DNA of 64,000 nucleotides from positions 38,289,211-38,353,210 of the forward strand of contig OX442314.1 in assembly GCA_949358305.1 (NCBI GenBank), in the 5' to 3' direction. A program made the position numbers and the translations under genes. Shown piece after piece: positions 12,101 to 24,100 of the stretch (position 1 is the stretch's first letter; each line of letters begins with the position of its first letter). This DNA is from Strigamia acuminata. Its lineage: Eukaryota > Arthropoda > Chilopoda > Geophilomorpha > Linotaeniidae. The notes under the pieces were generated by a model, which had not been told where the DNA came from, did not search any database, and was given only the letters and a program-made list of their open reading frames with translations.

Positions 12101-12979
12101 GCTGCGGTAATAGAACGAAAGTTTTCAATTTCTTTTTTGTCTTGCACGGGGCATTCTCATTCCCCAGAGCACATGGTTTCTTCTTAGCCGGTGTTCGGTT
12201 GTTGTCCTGTAAAATTCTCTCACACCTTTCTCATCTTGAAACACAAATCCTCACCCATTTGGTTCAAAAATACATTTTACAATATATTGAATTTCAAAAT
12301 GTATACCATTATGCGCAATTAAGTGTATTATTTGCGCATTAAAAATTGCATTCGATAAAACCGGATGACCGACTGGCGGCATTACAAGGATGATCCTCAG
12401 CAGCTCCTATGACGTACCGTCAGAGCTGTGTCCGGAACGCAACCAATCAGGACAGAAGATTCTGCAAGGTCTCAGTTTGGGACACGACCGCGACAAGAAG
12501 AGAGAACAATTCCATCCTGTTCTCTGTGTTTGTACTTAACCCAATGTATTTCAATGTATTTTTGAACCATATGGGCATACCTGAAGATCATGTATAGCGT
12601 TAGTCAGAGATGATGTTTCAGACGTTTTCATCTAGAAAATACAATGTCTTTTTTATTACTGCACATCTTTTGCCTCGTTCATACTATTTACCTTCGGTAC
12701 ACTCTGTTGCAACTGCTTGTTTCTGATTAAAAAGTCTCCCCTCTGAAAGTAGCAAACAAAAATTAAAAGATTTAAATAAAATAAAATAAAAAGTTGCAGT
12801 TAAAATACGCAGGGACAGGGAGCTAATGAAGAAGGCACTCCAGTTATAAGGTGTGAAAACTTTCTTGTAGTCGCATAAGTCCTCTCCCAAAATGCCTTAT
12901 TGAGTGCCACGTTTCCCAGCTCGGAAAACCTCGTCAAATTTGGATCGTAGCACACATACTTCTTGCAAAATTTATTCAT
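9148..12979 (-). CDS. Unrecognised 13-exon gene with SKSRD repeat and NPF motif
   Basis: I do not recognise the family. Exons, in transcript order: 12809-12979, 12692-12742, 12581-12631, 12096-12206, 11341-11412, 11171-11263, 10952-11089, 10545-10889, 9821-9928, 9697-9750, 9570-9641, 9406-9501 and 9148-9237. Every exon is a multiple of three and the join gives 483 residues ending ...TDYDAITL. Visible features: cysteine-containing N-terminus (MNKFCKKYVCYDPN), basic stretch (PAKKKPC), an NPFDEIW motif that could bind EH domains, a poly-Q start to exon 7, and about eleven SKSRD pentapeptides in exon 8 resembling an arginine/serine domain. No signal peptide or membrane segment. The protein is basic and looks disordered, so it may be nuclear; this is inference. 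An out-of-frame upstream ATG lies close before the start. The exact first exon is the weakest part. Confidence 0.6.
9297..9390. mobile_element. Short TIR element with TTAGG-like core
   Basis: Sits in the intron between the last two exons of the 13-exon gene. Near-inverted ends 'tatacgacgccgttttt' and 'aaaaacggcgtata' flank a core of CCTAA/CTAAC units ('cctaatctaacctaacc', the complement of TTAGG-type repeat). No ORF. Confidence 0.5.
9995..10440. repeat. Intronic minisatellite, 21-bp unit (cacttttgcacttagaaaatg)
   Basis: Six near-identical 21-bp units at about 10195-10320, flanked by older diverged copies from 9995 to 10440. It lies between exons 8 and 9 of the 13-exon gene. The 101-codon plus-strand ORF across it is repeat-derived. 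Confidence 0.85.
11485..11745. repeat. Intronic degenerate repeat of 'aaaatgcattttt' type
   Basis: Diverged units of roughly 20-25 bp containing 'cctaaaaatgcatttt'. It lies in the intron between exons 4 and 5 of the 13-exon gene. The unit resembles the decayed right flank of the stonin minisatellite (19410-19600) in its 'aaaatgcat' core. Confidence 0.6.
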
Positions 12980-13462
12980 TTCGCCCAAACCAAACGCCCG
13001 CCATTTGCCACCATCTTCAACAACACTCGCGAGACCGCCGGGAAATCACGCGACGACACCAACGACCCCGAGCGAGCGTTATAACACAACTTAAACCACA
13101 AAAACCAACAAATAAACAAATAAATAAATAAATACATAATTAAATAAATAAATATACAAAATAAAAATTGTGTTGTATTCTTTTAAAATGTTAAATTTAT
13201 TTCTCGTACATTGGAAAATTTATTTGCCACAGATTAAACGAAAAGAATTGCACGGCAAGCTTTTGAACGGCGAAAGAACGAATCAAATCCCTTGCAAAAC
13301 GGCTCCAAAAAATCAAACAAAAATTAAAAAATAAACAAATGCACACACGACCAGTTCCAAAAAACGAAATACAACAAGAAAACAAAATCTCTCCAATTTC
13401 GTTCCGCATATATTCCTTCATCCAGACGTGTAGAACAAAAAAAAACAACAACCCACTCAACA

Positions 13463-15214
13463 TCACACGCTCAGCGGAATATTCCTGGTGCGACAAAAAT
13501 GCTCGAACTGCGCAAACTCCAACGCCGTCATCAACTGATTAAGCGCATAGACCTCCTGCCGCTGCCTCTTCCGCACGACGACTTCTCTCGTCTCGCTCGT
13601 CGTCCCCGCCAACTTCCGCTGCAAATACGGCTTCCGTCGCGGCACAATCACCGCCGACGACTGCGCGTCCGAATCCCCTTCCTCCGACCGCTTCCCCACA
13701 GTCAACCCCGACGGCGAGGCCGACGAAACGGGCTTCGGCGACCTCCGCGCGTGGTGCCGCGCGCGGGGCTTCGTGCGCGCCGCCACGATCGGCGGACTCC
13801 CCGCGGTCGACGCGCTGTCCGGCCACGCGTCCTCGTCGTCGTCAGTCGAGTGCAGCAGTCGATGGCCCCCTCGTCGGCGCCTCTGCACGGGCACGAACTC
13901 GTGCGGCTTGTCTTGCCCGCCGTCGGAGGCGGCGCTGTCGACGGTCAACAACGGACTCGAGGGGGACAAGATCATCTGCGGCGACTCGCGCGCCAACAAG
14001 GCCGTCAAATTCTCCTGTGAGGTCACCTCTTTCTCCGAAGACGATGACAAAATGGAGGTCGTTTCGGCCGAGTCGTTCTTCTTCACCTTCTCGCCCTGCC
14101 CGTCCACCGGCCGCGGGATCTTGCTGCGCTGGTTCTCGCGCGACGACGCCGAGTTGCGCTTGCTGCCCGCGCCCACCTCCAGCTGCGCCGCCGAGTGCTG
14201 CGACGACGAGGCCGCCTTGCTCGACCCGTCCGTCGCCGACAGCTCGTCCGGGCTGCTGCGCGGGATGGGCGACTCCGCCACGTCCATCCGTCCCTCGCCG
14301 CCGAGCATCTCCGGCGACATCGGGCGCATTTCTTCGTCCGGCGGCGCCTCCGACGGCTTCCCTGCCTTGCTCGGGCTCCCCTGGCAGTCGTGTTTCGGCA
14401 CCGGTTGGCGCGTGTGGCTCGGGGAGCGTTTTTCCGCCGCTTCCGGCGCCTCTTCCGCGCCGAGCGGCGGGAAACAGCCGTTGCAAGTGGCCGAACGTAT
14501 GGTACTCGCTTCCCGCTTCTTCGTCATGCGCTCCTTCCACATGGCGATGGCCAGCTTGGCTTTCTGCTTCATCTGGCGTTGGGAATCTCTCGCGGAGCGC
14601 CGGGCGACGCTCAGCTCGCTGCTGGACAGCGCCTTAACGCCGCTTTCGGCGAAAAGTTCGTGTTTCGGGGTCGTCCATTTGCGGACGGAGGGCTTGGCGG
14701 GCGGGGAGAGGCCCTTGGAGGTTGGTCGACGGATCTTCAGGTGCGGGGAGCCGTGGCGGACGGCGTTGCGCTCGTCCGCTTTGGCGGAGCCGGTGCGCAC
14801 TTTGGTGGCCGAGGCGGCGGCTTTGCGCTGGGCGTTCTCGGCGGAGTTGGGCGCCGAGTGGCGTTTGGCTCGGCGGCCTCGTTCGGTGGGAAGGGAGTTG
14901 GTTTGGAACGTTTCGGTCGTCGTGGTGTTGCTTTTGGTCGTGCGCGGACTCGGTTCCGGGCGGTGTTGCGGGTTGCCGGCGGTGTTGCGGGCGGCGGGCT
15001 TGGCGCGCTCGCCGCGGCTCGGCTGGCGCCGGTGGTCGCCCGACGGTGCACCGGGCGACAGGGGGCCGTGGCTCAGGAACTCGCCGTGTTGGATCGTGGC
15101 GTTCTTCGACGGCTCGTCGCACGAGTAGTGTTTTTCGAGCGATTCGAGCGACGAGGCGGCGCCGCGAGATAGTTTGTCATAGAAAAGCAACCGGTCGGCC
15201 ACTTCAAGGGACAT
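13463..15214 (-). CDS. Long GC-rich exon of an unrecognised serine/basic-rich protein
   Basis: Open frame of 583 residues starting MSLEVADRLLFYDKL and ending FCRTRNIPLSV. I cannot assign a family. The two ends look ordered and probably conserved: an N-terminal helix-like stretch and a C-terminal helix around YALNQLMTALEFAQFEHFC. The middle is low complexity, rich in Ser, Pro, Arg and Lys, with one helical basic segment (QMKQKAKLAIAMWKERMTKK). There is no signal peptide or membrane segment. A splice acceptor (ttttctattttctag) lies just upstream at about 15228, so a further 5' exon exists; the frame is open up to that acceptor and the protein could start earlier. A candidate upstream exon with a donor lies near 15405-15450. 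High third-position GC explains long antisense ORFs (for example 13773-15128), which I reject. Confidence 0.65.
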   Translation of the reverse strand: MSLEVADRLLFYDKLSRGAASSLESLEKHYSCDEPSKNATIQHGEFLSHGPLSPGAPSGDHRRQPSRGERAKPAARNTAGNPQHRPEPSPRTTKSNTTTTETFQTNSLPTERGRRAKRHSAPNSAENAQRKAAASATKVRTGSAKADERNAVRHGSPHLKIRRPTSKGLSPPAKPSVRKWTTPKHELFAESGVKALSSSELSVARRSARDSQRQMKQKAKLAIAMWKERMTKKREASTIRSATCNGCFPPLGAEEAPEAAEKRSPSHTRQPVPKHDCQGSPSKAGKPSEAPPDEEMRPMSPEMLGGEGRMDVAESPIPRSSPDELSATDGSSKAASSSQHSAAQLEVGAGSKRNSASSRENQRSKIPRPVDGQGEKVKKNDSAETTSILSSSSEKEVTSQENLTALLARESPQMILSPSSPLLTVDSAASDGGQDKPHEFVPVQRRRRGGHRLLHSTDDDEDAWPDSASTAGSPPIVAARTKPRARHHARRSPKPVSSASPSGLTVGKRSEEGDSDAQSSAVIVPRRKPYLQRKLAGTTSETREVVVRKRQRQEVYALNQLMTALEFAQFEHFCRTRNIPLSV

Positions 15215-15234
15215 GGCATCCCTAGCACTAGAAA

Positions 15235-15870
15235 ATAGAAAACGTCGCGTTTTTAGTCAAAATGGCGGATGTTTTAGGCCTTTTGTTTTTTTGTTTGTTT
15301 GTTTTTGATTTAATGTTTGCGGTTTTTGATTTTTATGGTTTTTAGTTTTTGGAAATTTGATTATTATTTTTTTTTTCTTTTTTAGGGTTTTTTGTGTGGA
15401 ATTACCTTTGAGGGAAGTGATTTGATACTCGGGTTAATTTTGAGAACATTTAACATCATTCCATCCCATCCACAGCCATGCCGCTTCATTCACAGTCGGT
15501 TACTTAGCAACAAATATTGTGTGCCATTCTGCGCACTACTGCGAGGGTGATTTTGGATACGTACAGACCGATACGCGATGTTGCGTGTAAAAAATTAAAG
15601 GTGAAATATTCACCTAGTGGCCATTTATCGAAATAACGTTTATTAATCGATACGAAGAGCAAATTATTCTCGTAATCTACATTTTGAGATATCCACACAA
15701 ATTCCTCACACCGCCGCAAAAATAAAAATTAAAGACACAAAACGAAGGAAATCCGGAAAACCCGAAATAATGAAAGGAAAAATTAACTCGTAAAACTTCC
15801 CTTCAAAAGGATATGTAGACGAATTTATTTTTTGTTGTACTCGTATATCCAAATCCGTCATTCGGAGTGA
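15235..15870. other. 5' flank and intron of the 13463-15214 gene
   Basis: T-rich sequence with a donor-like 'tcaaag|gtaatt' on the minus strand near 15403, consistent with a non-coding first exon covering about 15404-15460. Beyond it is AT-rich sequence with no supportable exon. Confidence 0.35.
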
Positions 15871-16530
15871 TGAAACCGAAGCGACCAGCATTTGGACAAT
15901 GTCCGTGTATGGTTGTTGGGTATGTCCAACCGTACACGGACATTGTCCAAATGCTGGTCGCTTCGGTCTGTGACCAGCTGCCACCACAGGCTGTGTCACT
16001 GACCTGCAACACAAGACAACTTGGTGCAGCTCTCGCGCGCCTCTCGTTTCTTGCGCAACCTGTTGCGGACCCCGCAACCAGGTGGAGCTGCGGCCCTTTT
16101 GGCGCTGGACCAATCGGGCCCCGGAAGAGACCCTTCCGGGAGTGGGTGGGCCCCACAGTGGCCCAGAGAGTTGTTTTGTGCATTGGCATGGCGAACGGTC
16201 TCATCCCGACCGTCTCTCCACGGCTAATGGCAAGAGCGACCCAAACGATCGGCGGGGCGACTCTGTCACCCGCCGGGACCTGAGCATCCAAAACGTCGTG
16301 TTCGTCGTACGGTCCTAAGAACGTTACGACGATACGACCGAACTACTTTTTTAAACGACCTCGTGTGTCATGGCGATCCCAAGATTGTCGTAACACGCGG
16401 TACGATCAGGAATGGCTGTCATGCAGCCATTGCATTTGGGAAATACACCTTGAGACACCATCATACCCCTAGACATCAATAAAGCAATAACCAAAACCTA
16501 AACTTGTGTTTTTCGTGTATTTCGTGGATT
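15871..16530 (+). repeat. Dispersed LTR-like repeat with internal hairpin at its left border
   Basis: Sense copy starting 'tgtgaccagctgcc' at about 15968, with the family landmarks, a 'catcaataaagc' poly(A)-like site near 16477 and 'tgtatttcgtgga' near 16515-16530. On its left is a nearly perfect inverted repeat (15874-15970, arms about 40 bp, loop about 10 bp). The AATAAA-plus-downstream structure suits an LTR (R region), but I see no direct evidence of target-site duplication. Confidence 0.55.
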
Positions 16531-16800
16531 GGCTGATCACTCACCTGCAGCGCAGGGCACTTGTGCAGCTCCCACGTCTCTCGTGTTTCTCGTGCGCAGC
16601 CTGTTGCGGTCCCCCGCAACCGGGTGGAGCTGAGAGCCGTTTGTTCCACCAATCGGGATCCGGAAGTGCTCTTCCGGAAGTGGGTTGGCCCCGCAGAGCC
16701 CCAAAGAGAGTTCTACTAGCCAGCAAGGCAAACGGTCGCTTCCACGACCGCTCTTCCAAACTGACTATCACCATTGGATCATACCACTCCTTATTGTAAC
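16531..16800 (+). repeat. Second, tandemly placed copy of the LTR-like repeat
   Basis: Begins 'gctgatcactcacctgcagcg' and repeats the 'tgcagctccc..ctctcgtg' and 'gttgcggtcccccgcaaccgggtggagctg' blocks. It follows the 15968-16530 copy directly. Neighbouring sequence to 17030 has no gene. Confidence 0.55.
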
Positions 16801-17029
16801 AGGATTCTGTCCCTGTCGAATCTATTGCTTCTATACGACCTCTTGTCTGTGGACGATTCCCTGCGGAACCCTGCTCATGATATCACTGACATGTACCACC
16901 CTAACGCTTCCGTTCGCACCACTCGCAGACCTTCAATACTGGGTCCTAGATTCCATCCAATCGACACCGATGTCATGTCGTCGCTGCATTCACAGTCGGT
17001 CAACGAACACCAAACGCATAACAATTGAA

Positions 17030-18186
17030 ACAATATATATTTTTGTTTTAATGATATTGGCCATTTTAAAAAATAACATTTATTAATCGATATGAAGAAA
17101 AAATATAATCATCATTTTCCAAATTCTGCAAATTTAATCATTCAACTAAATTCCTCGCATCACAAAAACAAATAATAAAACCAGAAAACCCAAAATAACA
17201 AAAAATTGTGACCATCTGCCGGAAAGTGGTCAGCTCCAACCCTCTAGACAAAGCCAGGAGTGGTCTCTGAACCTACAGGATGATGCAGACTGTGCAGCTT
17301 AAAGTCGAAGAAACTACGTAGGCTAACCCCTGCACATGTAAGTTTCTCTGCACAATAATTCATGCTACAATCAAATCTGCACAGCCCAATTCAGGCCAAA
17401 CATTGGGAAATGCACTTCGGCAACACCACAAAACAACCCAAATTCAGATCTTTCGAGTCATTTTTCATCGTGTGTGTTGCGTCCCAGCATCCCGTGGTTC
17501 TCCCCAAACTATTTATTACATCGTTCATAAACTCGCAAAATAAACTCGTCAAACATCGCTAGAAACAAATACAGACAAATTTTTACATCAAATTTTTTCT
17601 CACAACATTATTTCCAACCTTTAATTGATGTTTTAGGAGAAAAAAAAATAGCAACCATATTTCTCACGATAATACAATGTGTCGTTTAAAACTTTTAAAG
17701 CACCAACAGTATATCAAAAACCTGACATGACACCATTCGGTACAGTAATACTAATTTATAATCTTTGGTATATTGCTGTATTTTTCGTTTAATTTATAAA
17801 TTACAAGGGATGAAATAAAAATCCAAACCAAAATCCATTCTAACACGTGACATTTTCAAACTGTGATAATAAAATTCAAACATTTTAAGCTCAAAAAGCG
17901 GTACATGTTTTTTCATTATAATACAATTCAATATTGTTTTTTTCCACTATAGACACGATATATCTACAATAGTTCTGTAGCATTTTATTTATTTATTGGT
18001 TCCGACGCTTCGAAATTATGATATTTACAGTTATGGAACAACATGATCGATTAAAATATGAAAAAACGATAAAAACCAACGAAATAAAAACATTTATTCT
18101 CTCGTAATATCTATTAAATACTAAATTGGTCAATATTTGAATTAAAAAATAAGAGAAAATTAAAAAAAATGGGGAAAATGCACGCT
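17030..18186. other. AT-rich intergenic DNA downstream of stonin
   Basis: Contains an LTR-like repeat fragment at about 17390-17500 ('gggaaatgcactt', 'catcgtgtgtgttgcgtcc'). AATAAA motifs on the minus strand at about 17983-17995 could be the stonin poly(A) signal. I found no exon in either strand. Confidence 0.5.
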
Positions 18187-21100
18187 TCACTGAGGCGACG
18201 AAGACGAGGCCGAAGATGGCGGCCGCTGAGGCGATTTGGCGACGGCCGCGGCACTCGCGTAGACGTTTTCGGCAAATTTGTTGACGCGCTCTACTTCGAC
18301 GCGATATTCGCACTTGGAAATGTACCGTACGTGTTTCTCCGGTGGGTTCTGATTCGATACGGACACGGATCGCACGGTCGTGTGCGACACGAAACACGCG
18401 GGCATCGTGAATTCGACGTAAACATAATTATCTAATTCCTCAGGCATTTGGTCGTACGATGTCAATTCAAAGCGACACACGAATGAATGTTCAGTATAAG
18501 CACCTACAGATGGAAAAAAATTAATCATTATTCTTATTAATTATTGAACATTAAGTGTATATCAGGGTTCTGCAGTGCTATTTTGGCGCTCACATTATTC
18601 CCAAATGTTTTTTAAATCAAAAATGGACAAAAATGGACCTTTTCACTTGAAAAATGGACCTTTTCACTTGAGAAATGGACCTTTTCACTTGAGAAATGGA
18701 CCTTTTCACTTTAGAAATGGACCTTTTCACTTGAAAAATGGACCTTTTCACTTGAAAAATGGACCATTTCACTTGAAAAATGGACCTTTTCACTTGAAAA
18801 ATGGACCTTTTCACTTGAGAAATGGACCTTTTCACTTGAGAAATGGACCTTTTCACTTGAGAAATGGACCTTTTCACTTGAGAAATGGACCTTTTCACTT
18901 GAAAAATGGACCTTTTCACTTGAAAAATGGACCTTTTCACTTGAAAAATGGACCTTTTCACTTGAAAAATGGACCTTTTCACTTGAGAAATGGACCTTTT
19001 CACTTGAGAAATGGACCTTTTCACTTGAGAAATGGACCTTTTCACTTGAAAAATGGACCTTTTCACTTGAGAAATGGACCTTTTCACTTGAGAAATGGAC
19101 CTTTTCACTTGAGAAATGGACCTTTTCACTTGAAAAATGGACCTTTTCACTTGAAAAATGGACCTTTTCACTTGAGAAATGGACCTTTTCACTTGAGAAA
19201 TGGACCTTTTCACTTGAGAAATGGACCTTTTCACTTGAGAAATGGACCTTTTCACTTGAGAAATGGACCTTTTCACTTGAGAAATGGACCTTTTCACTTA
19301 AAAAATGGACCTTTTCACTTGAAAAATGGACCTTTTCACTTGAAAAATGGACCTTTTCACTTGAAAAATGGACCTTTTCACTTGAAAAATGGACCTTTTC
19401 ACTTGAAAAATGCAGGTTTTTGCACAATTATGCATAATGCAGGTACAAAAATTGATTTTTTTCAATTAAAAAATGCATATTTTTGCACTAGGATGCATTA
19501 TACCTGCACAAAAATGGATTTTTCACATTAAAAATGCATGTTTACGCACAAATTATGCATTATGCGCGTATAAAAATGGACATTTTTAAGAAAAAAATGC
19601 CATTTACAAACGAAAACGTGCAAAAAGGAATTTGTGCAAGCGATTTTTGCGCCTGGATCTAAAGATTTCTGTAACAGTCCTTCCGCCACAACACTGCACG
19701 GCCCTGAATCGGATTTTGATCGAACCCTGTCCTTCTTTCGGCAGACGAGGAACGCGCCAAACGATGGAACGATGGTGATGTTCGTATTTGGCTTGTCCCG
19801 TGCTCACTTCGATCAAACTGGCTTCCGACGATTGCGCCGCTCCCATTAATCTTTCCAAACCCTGAAAAAATAAACAAAAAGAATTTATAAAATCAATTCC
19901 GTCCAAACAACGGAGGAAAATCTCATTAATTCGAGTCCAAATTCACTTACTTTAATTTTCCCAGGTTTCCGCGACGCTGATTTCAGCGACCCATATCGAA
20001 AATGTTTCTCCACTCGGAATAAATAAATCCAACATTCCGGTAGCAGGTAGCGAAAAGAGATATCTTCGCAAGGCACTTGGCCGTGCTTGCGGCTACTATA
20101 CCCAGGCACCAGCACATCAATGCGAAGCTCAATTCGGTTCCCGTCTATCGCCAATACTGATTTTACCTACAAATATCAAACAAAATAAATGAATAAATAA
20201 ATAAATCGCCACAGAATTCCACCCGCAATTCCCATATGGTCCAAAAATATATTTTACAACATATTGGTTGTTGTTTTATAATTAAAAGAGCCCGGATGAA
20301 TAATCATGTTTGAATTTGTACCCAAATTTGAGTTTTCTTGATATTATGACGGTTATTATAAAAATCTGGTTAAAAATATAGAAATTTAGGCCAATTTCAT
20401 ACATTTTGGACATCTAAAACCACTTTTTAATCTCGTTTTTTTTCAACTCTCATTAAAAAGAATCCGTACTCATTTAAAACGACATGCCGGTAAATCGGGG
20501 TTTTACCGACAGTTTGGTCAAATTCGAGTTAAGGTGCGTTTCATAATTATAAATCCACCCACAAATTCTGTGTTACAGCCAAAAATTCTTCCCAACAATA
20601 AATTTCTTTATACTGTTTAATTATAACATGTGTTTTTACAAGATTTTAAGAAGTTTTCGTTGAAAGGAAATTTTTTTTATATTGTTATAGCAAAAATGTA
20701 ATTTTTAATTTGTGGGTGGATTTATAATTATGAAACGTACCTTATACGCGCATGCGGCTTAAAGCGTGGTAATACGGTACATTTTACAAAATATATTATC
20801 ATTTGCAATATATTTTAAAACCATATGGGACCTTTTTTAAAAAAAAAAAAAATTCACTTGTAATGGAAGTTCCCGCACTTTGGGCGGCCTCACTCTAAAC
20901 CTCAGCAGCTCGAAAAAACACGCATCGGGCGGATGAAACTTGATATTTCTCGTCTTATCGAACTCCGCTTGACTAATAACCGTATGAAACTCCAGATTCT
21001 CCAACCGGATCCACTCTTCCGTCACCACAGGAATGATGTCGTACCTCCCAACCACTTCCTTCCCCTTCTTCGGCAGATCGTTCAATCCCACCTCCACGTC

Positions 21101-24100
21101 CGGCATCCCAGTAATAAACGCCAAAAAGAACACCCGCACTCTCGCCAACTGCTTATTCACATGCCCGCTCTTGGCCACATCGCAATACGTCTCGTCCTGC
21201 ACCGTCACCTGAATCTCCTCCGTCTTGTACGTGAGCGCCCTATCCCGATGCGCCGCCAGATGGAACAGCGCATCCTCGACCTGGCGCGCGAAAACCTTCA
21301 AATCCCTGTACTCCTGGCAGCCCAGCTTCAACAACTGCGACACTTGCGGCGCATGCTCCAACGGCAAACCCAGTTTGGCCAGCTGGCCGAAACTCGTGAT
21401 CTGTCCCTGCGCAACCTTGGTGATCTGGCCCGGTCGCACGCCGACCCGTTCCCGGTAGAAAACGTACTGCAGCTTCAGCGTGAATATCTTCCCGTACTGA
21501 TCGAACTGCTGCGCGCTGATCTCCGACACGGAATAGCACGCTTGCAGCGGCAGCTCTTGGAACGGGTCCTTGTCGTCGGGCGAATTGAACAGGTGCAGCA
21601 CGTGGTCGGAGAGACGCACAAACACCTTCTTCCAGAACCGCTGCCCGGTGATCTTCTTCTTGTTCGGCTGCCGCAAGACCATCGACCAACCGGCGCCCTC
21701 GTACTTCGGCGGGAAGTCTTCCAGAGGCTCCGTGTCGTCCTCGTCGAACAACGGTGACCCCAAGCTCTCCTGGGACTCCATGCGCTCCATTTCCTTCGAA
21801 ACCGGCGTCGGCGCGGCGTAGTCCTTCAGCTCGGCTAAATCGGGCACCGCAGGCTTAGCTTGGATCTCCATCAAATCGTCCTCGAAAGAGAAACTGTCGG
21901 CGGTGCCGCCGCCGCTCTGATCGAAGGGATTCAGCCGCGGCAAAGATGATGTGTGGGCCGGAGACCGCATCGGGGATTTCGGCGGCGGAGGTAGAAGCAC
22001 CGGCGGTAGGCCCAACTGCGTCGGCACTTCGTTCATATCCCTCATCTTGGGCTTGATGAAGATGGAGAAATCGGGCCCGCTGTCGTCGGAATCCGAATCC
22101 TCCTCGTCCTGGTAGATCTTCTGCTGATTAGCCGGCGCAAACCGCGGCGATGGCTGGGGAACGGCCGGTGGTTCCGTCATGGTCAGAAAGGGATCGAATT
22201 CGTCCATTAGGCCGAACCCTTGACTGCCGGTCTCCGGTAGCTTCTGCGTCGACGACCCTCCGAAGGGATCGTAGTGGTCGTCTTGGGTCGTGGTGACGCT
22301 TGAAGTGCTCTGGAAGCGCGCTTCGAAGGCGTCGAAAGCCGCATTGTCCATACATGTCTTCTGGGGAGATTCGGTCGTTTCGGACATGGACACGGACACG
22401 CCGGAGTCTTCCTGTTTGGAGTTCAAGTCCTCCTGGGCGTCGTCAATACTCAGGCGGTCCGGGGTAAGTTTCTCCACGTCGTCTCTGAGGTCTTCGTCCG
22501 TGGCAGTTTCACCAATGTTTTCTTGTACATCTTGTATCCTGTCGTCTAGGGTTTCGTGGACCGTTTCGTGGACCATTTCGTGGACCATTTCGTGTACCGT
22601 TTTGTGCGGGGTTTCGTGGACTGTTTCTTCTGCGACAACAGCCGCTTCCGCAATCTGGGCTTCCAAGTTGAAGAAGTCGTTGTCTTCAGGACAGGGCGTC
22701 GGTGGATCGAACCCGGTGAGGGGCTCAACAGGAGTCTTTGGACCTCTTTGGCCCAGCGCTTCGAAGACGTCGGCATTTTGCCTCAGTTCGACCGGGATCT
22801 CTATCCTAATTTTTGGATGTGCTGGCGGCAAACCGTCAAAAGTGTTCATTGGTTGCATTATCGAGTCGAAAGCGTCGAACACGTCGATCGGCGGATTAGC
22901 CAGCATGCTGTCCGTGCCGAACACGTTCGGCATCGCTTGATCCAGACTCGAATCTCTTCTCGACCCGAACTGCGAAGACTGTCGTCTGGATTCGACGGCC
23001 GAACCCAGTGGGGGTTCCTGCACTTTGGCGCTCGACTCCACCTCGGACCAAGCGTCATTTCCGCCGAACAAGCTCGAACTGATGTCCGGGGCCGGTTGAG
23101 CACTGGGTGGCGAAATGGCACTGAAAAAGTCGTACTTGTCTGCCTTTGGCGCTTCGGCAGAAGTGGTGGATATTGCTGTTGTCATTAAACTGTCGTTCAG
23201 ATCGAACAAGTCTCTACTCACGGACCCCGAACCAGGGGCCGGCGCCCCCCCAACATCCCCGAACGGGTCCATCAACGTGTCCATCCCGAACAAATCATCG
23301 ACCAAAGATGGTCTCTTCGTCGGCGGCGGAGGAACGGGTGGTTTGGAGACGCCGAAGAAATCATTGACGCTCTCGCCGGTCGATGCTGCGGCGAACGGGT
23401 TCCCGCAGGAGGGTTCGTCGATCAGACTGGTCGGCGCTGGGACCGAAAACAGATCCACCGAGCCGTTGAGGAACGGGTTCGTGGCACTCGGCTCGCACGG
23501 CGAGTCCGAAAGAAAAGGATTCGGGGATTTGCTCCTCGAAGTGGGAGGCATGTAGGGATTCATTATGTCCAGACTCTCTCTCCGGGAGGGTTGCGTCGAA
23601 CCAAAAGTCTGCGGAATCACAAAGGGATCGCTGTCTGCGGGCACTTCCGGAACTTTGGGTCTCTTCGCTCCTATGCTGGGCTTACGGATGGCTAGATCCG
23701 TCGAGTCACTACGGTCTCGGGCCCGGGGCCGAGCGCGCACCTGAGTTCGTGCAATAGAGGACTGGACGTCGACGAAAGAAGTGTCGAAGGGATCAGCACC
23801 GTCGTCGTTCAGCGGCAAAATGCCGAAATCATCGTCATCATCCTCGAATACATATTGCTCGTTGTTTTCAAACGCAAAGTCATTGGCGGAAGCAAAGTCG
23901 AAACCGTTGGGCTCTCCCGTGGACTCTCCAAAAGGGTCTTCGGAGACACCAGAAGCGGATGGCGGCGGAGGCCGGGGCGGAGCGTTTTGTTGCTTCGGCG
24001 GCGGTGGTCGCGGGGGTGGTGGTTTGGACGAGGAATGGTCAAGGCCCGGCCACGGGGGGATCGTTATCGTTGGGGTCTCCGGACTGGTTTCTTCTGCGGG

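Noticed and set aside
12409-12597. 62-codon plus-strand ORF
   Set aside because: Overlaps an intron of the 13-exon gene, with no splice or family support.
13773-15128. 451-codon plus-strand ORF
   Set aside because: Antisense shadow of the GC-rich minus-strand exon; Ser/Arg/Leu-biased, no start context or homology.
18575-19531. 318-codon ORF of NGPFHLK repeats, and 226- and 238-codon ORFs on the opposite strand
   Set aside because: Produced by a 21-bp minisatellite inside a stonin intron; the flanking stonin exons have good splice sites and join in frame.
20933-23188. Plus-strand ORFs of 210-274 codons
   Set aside because: Antisense to the long stonin exon, which has clear family motifs on the minus strand.
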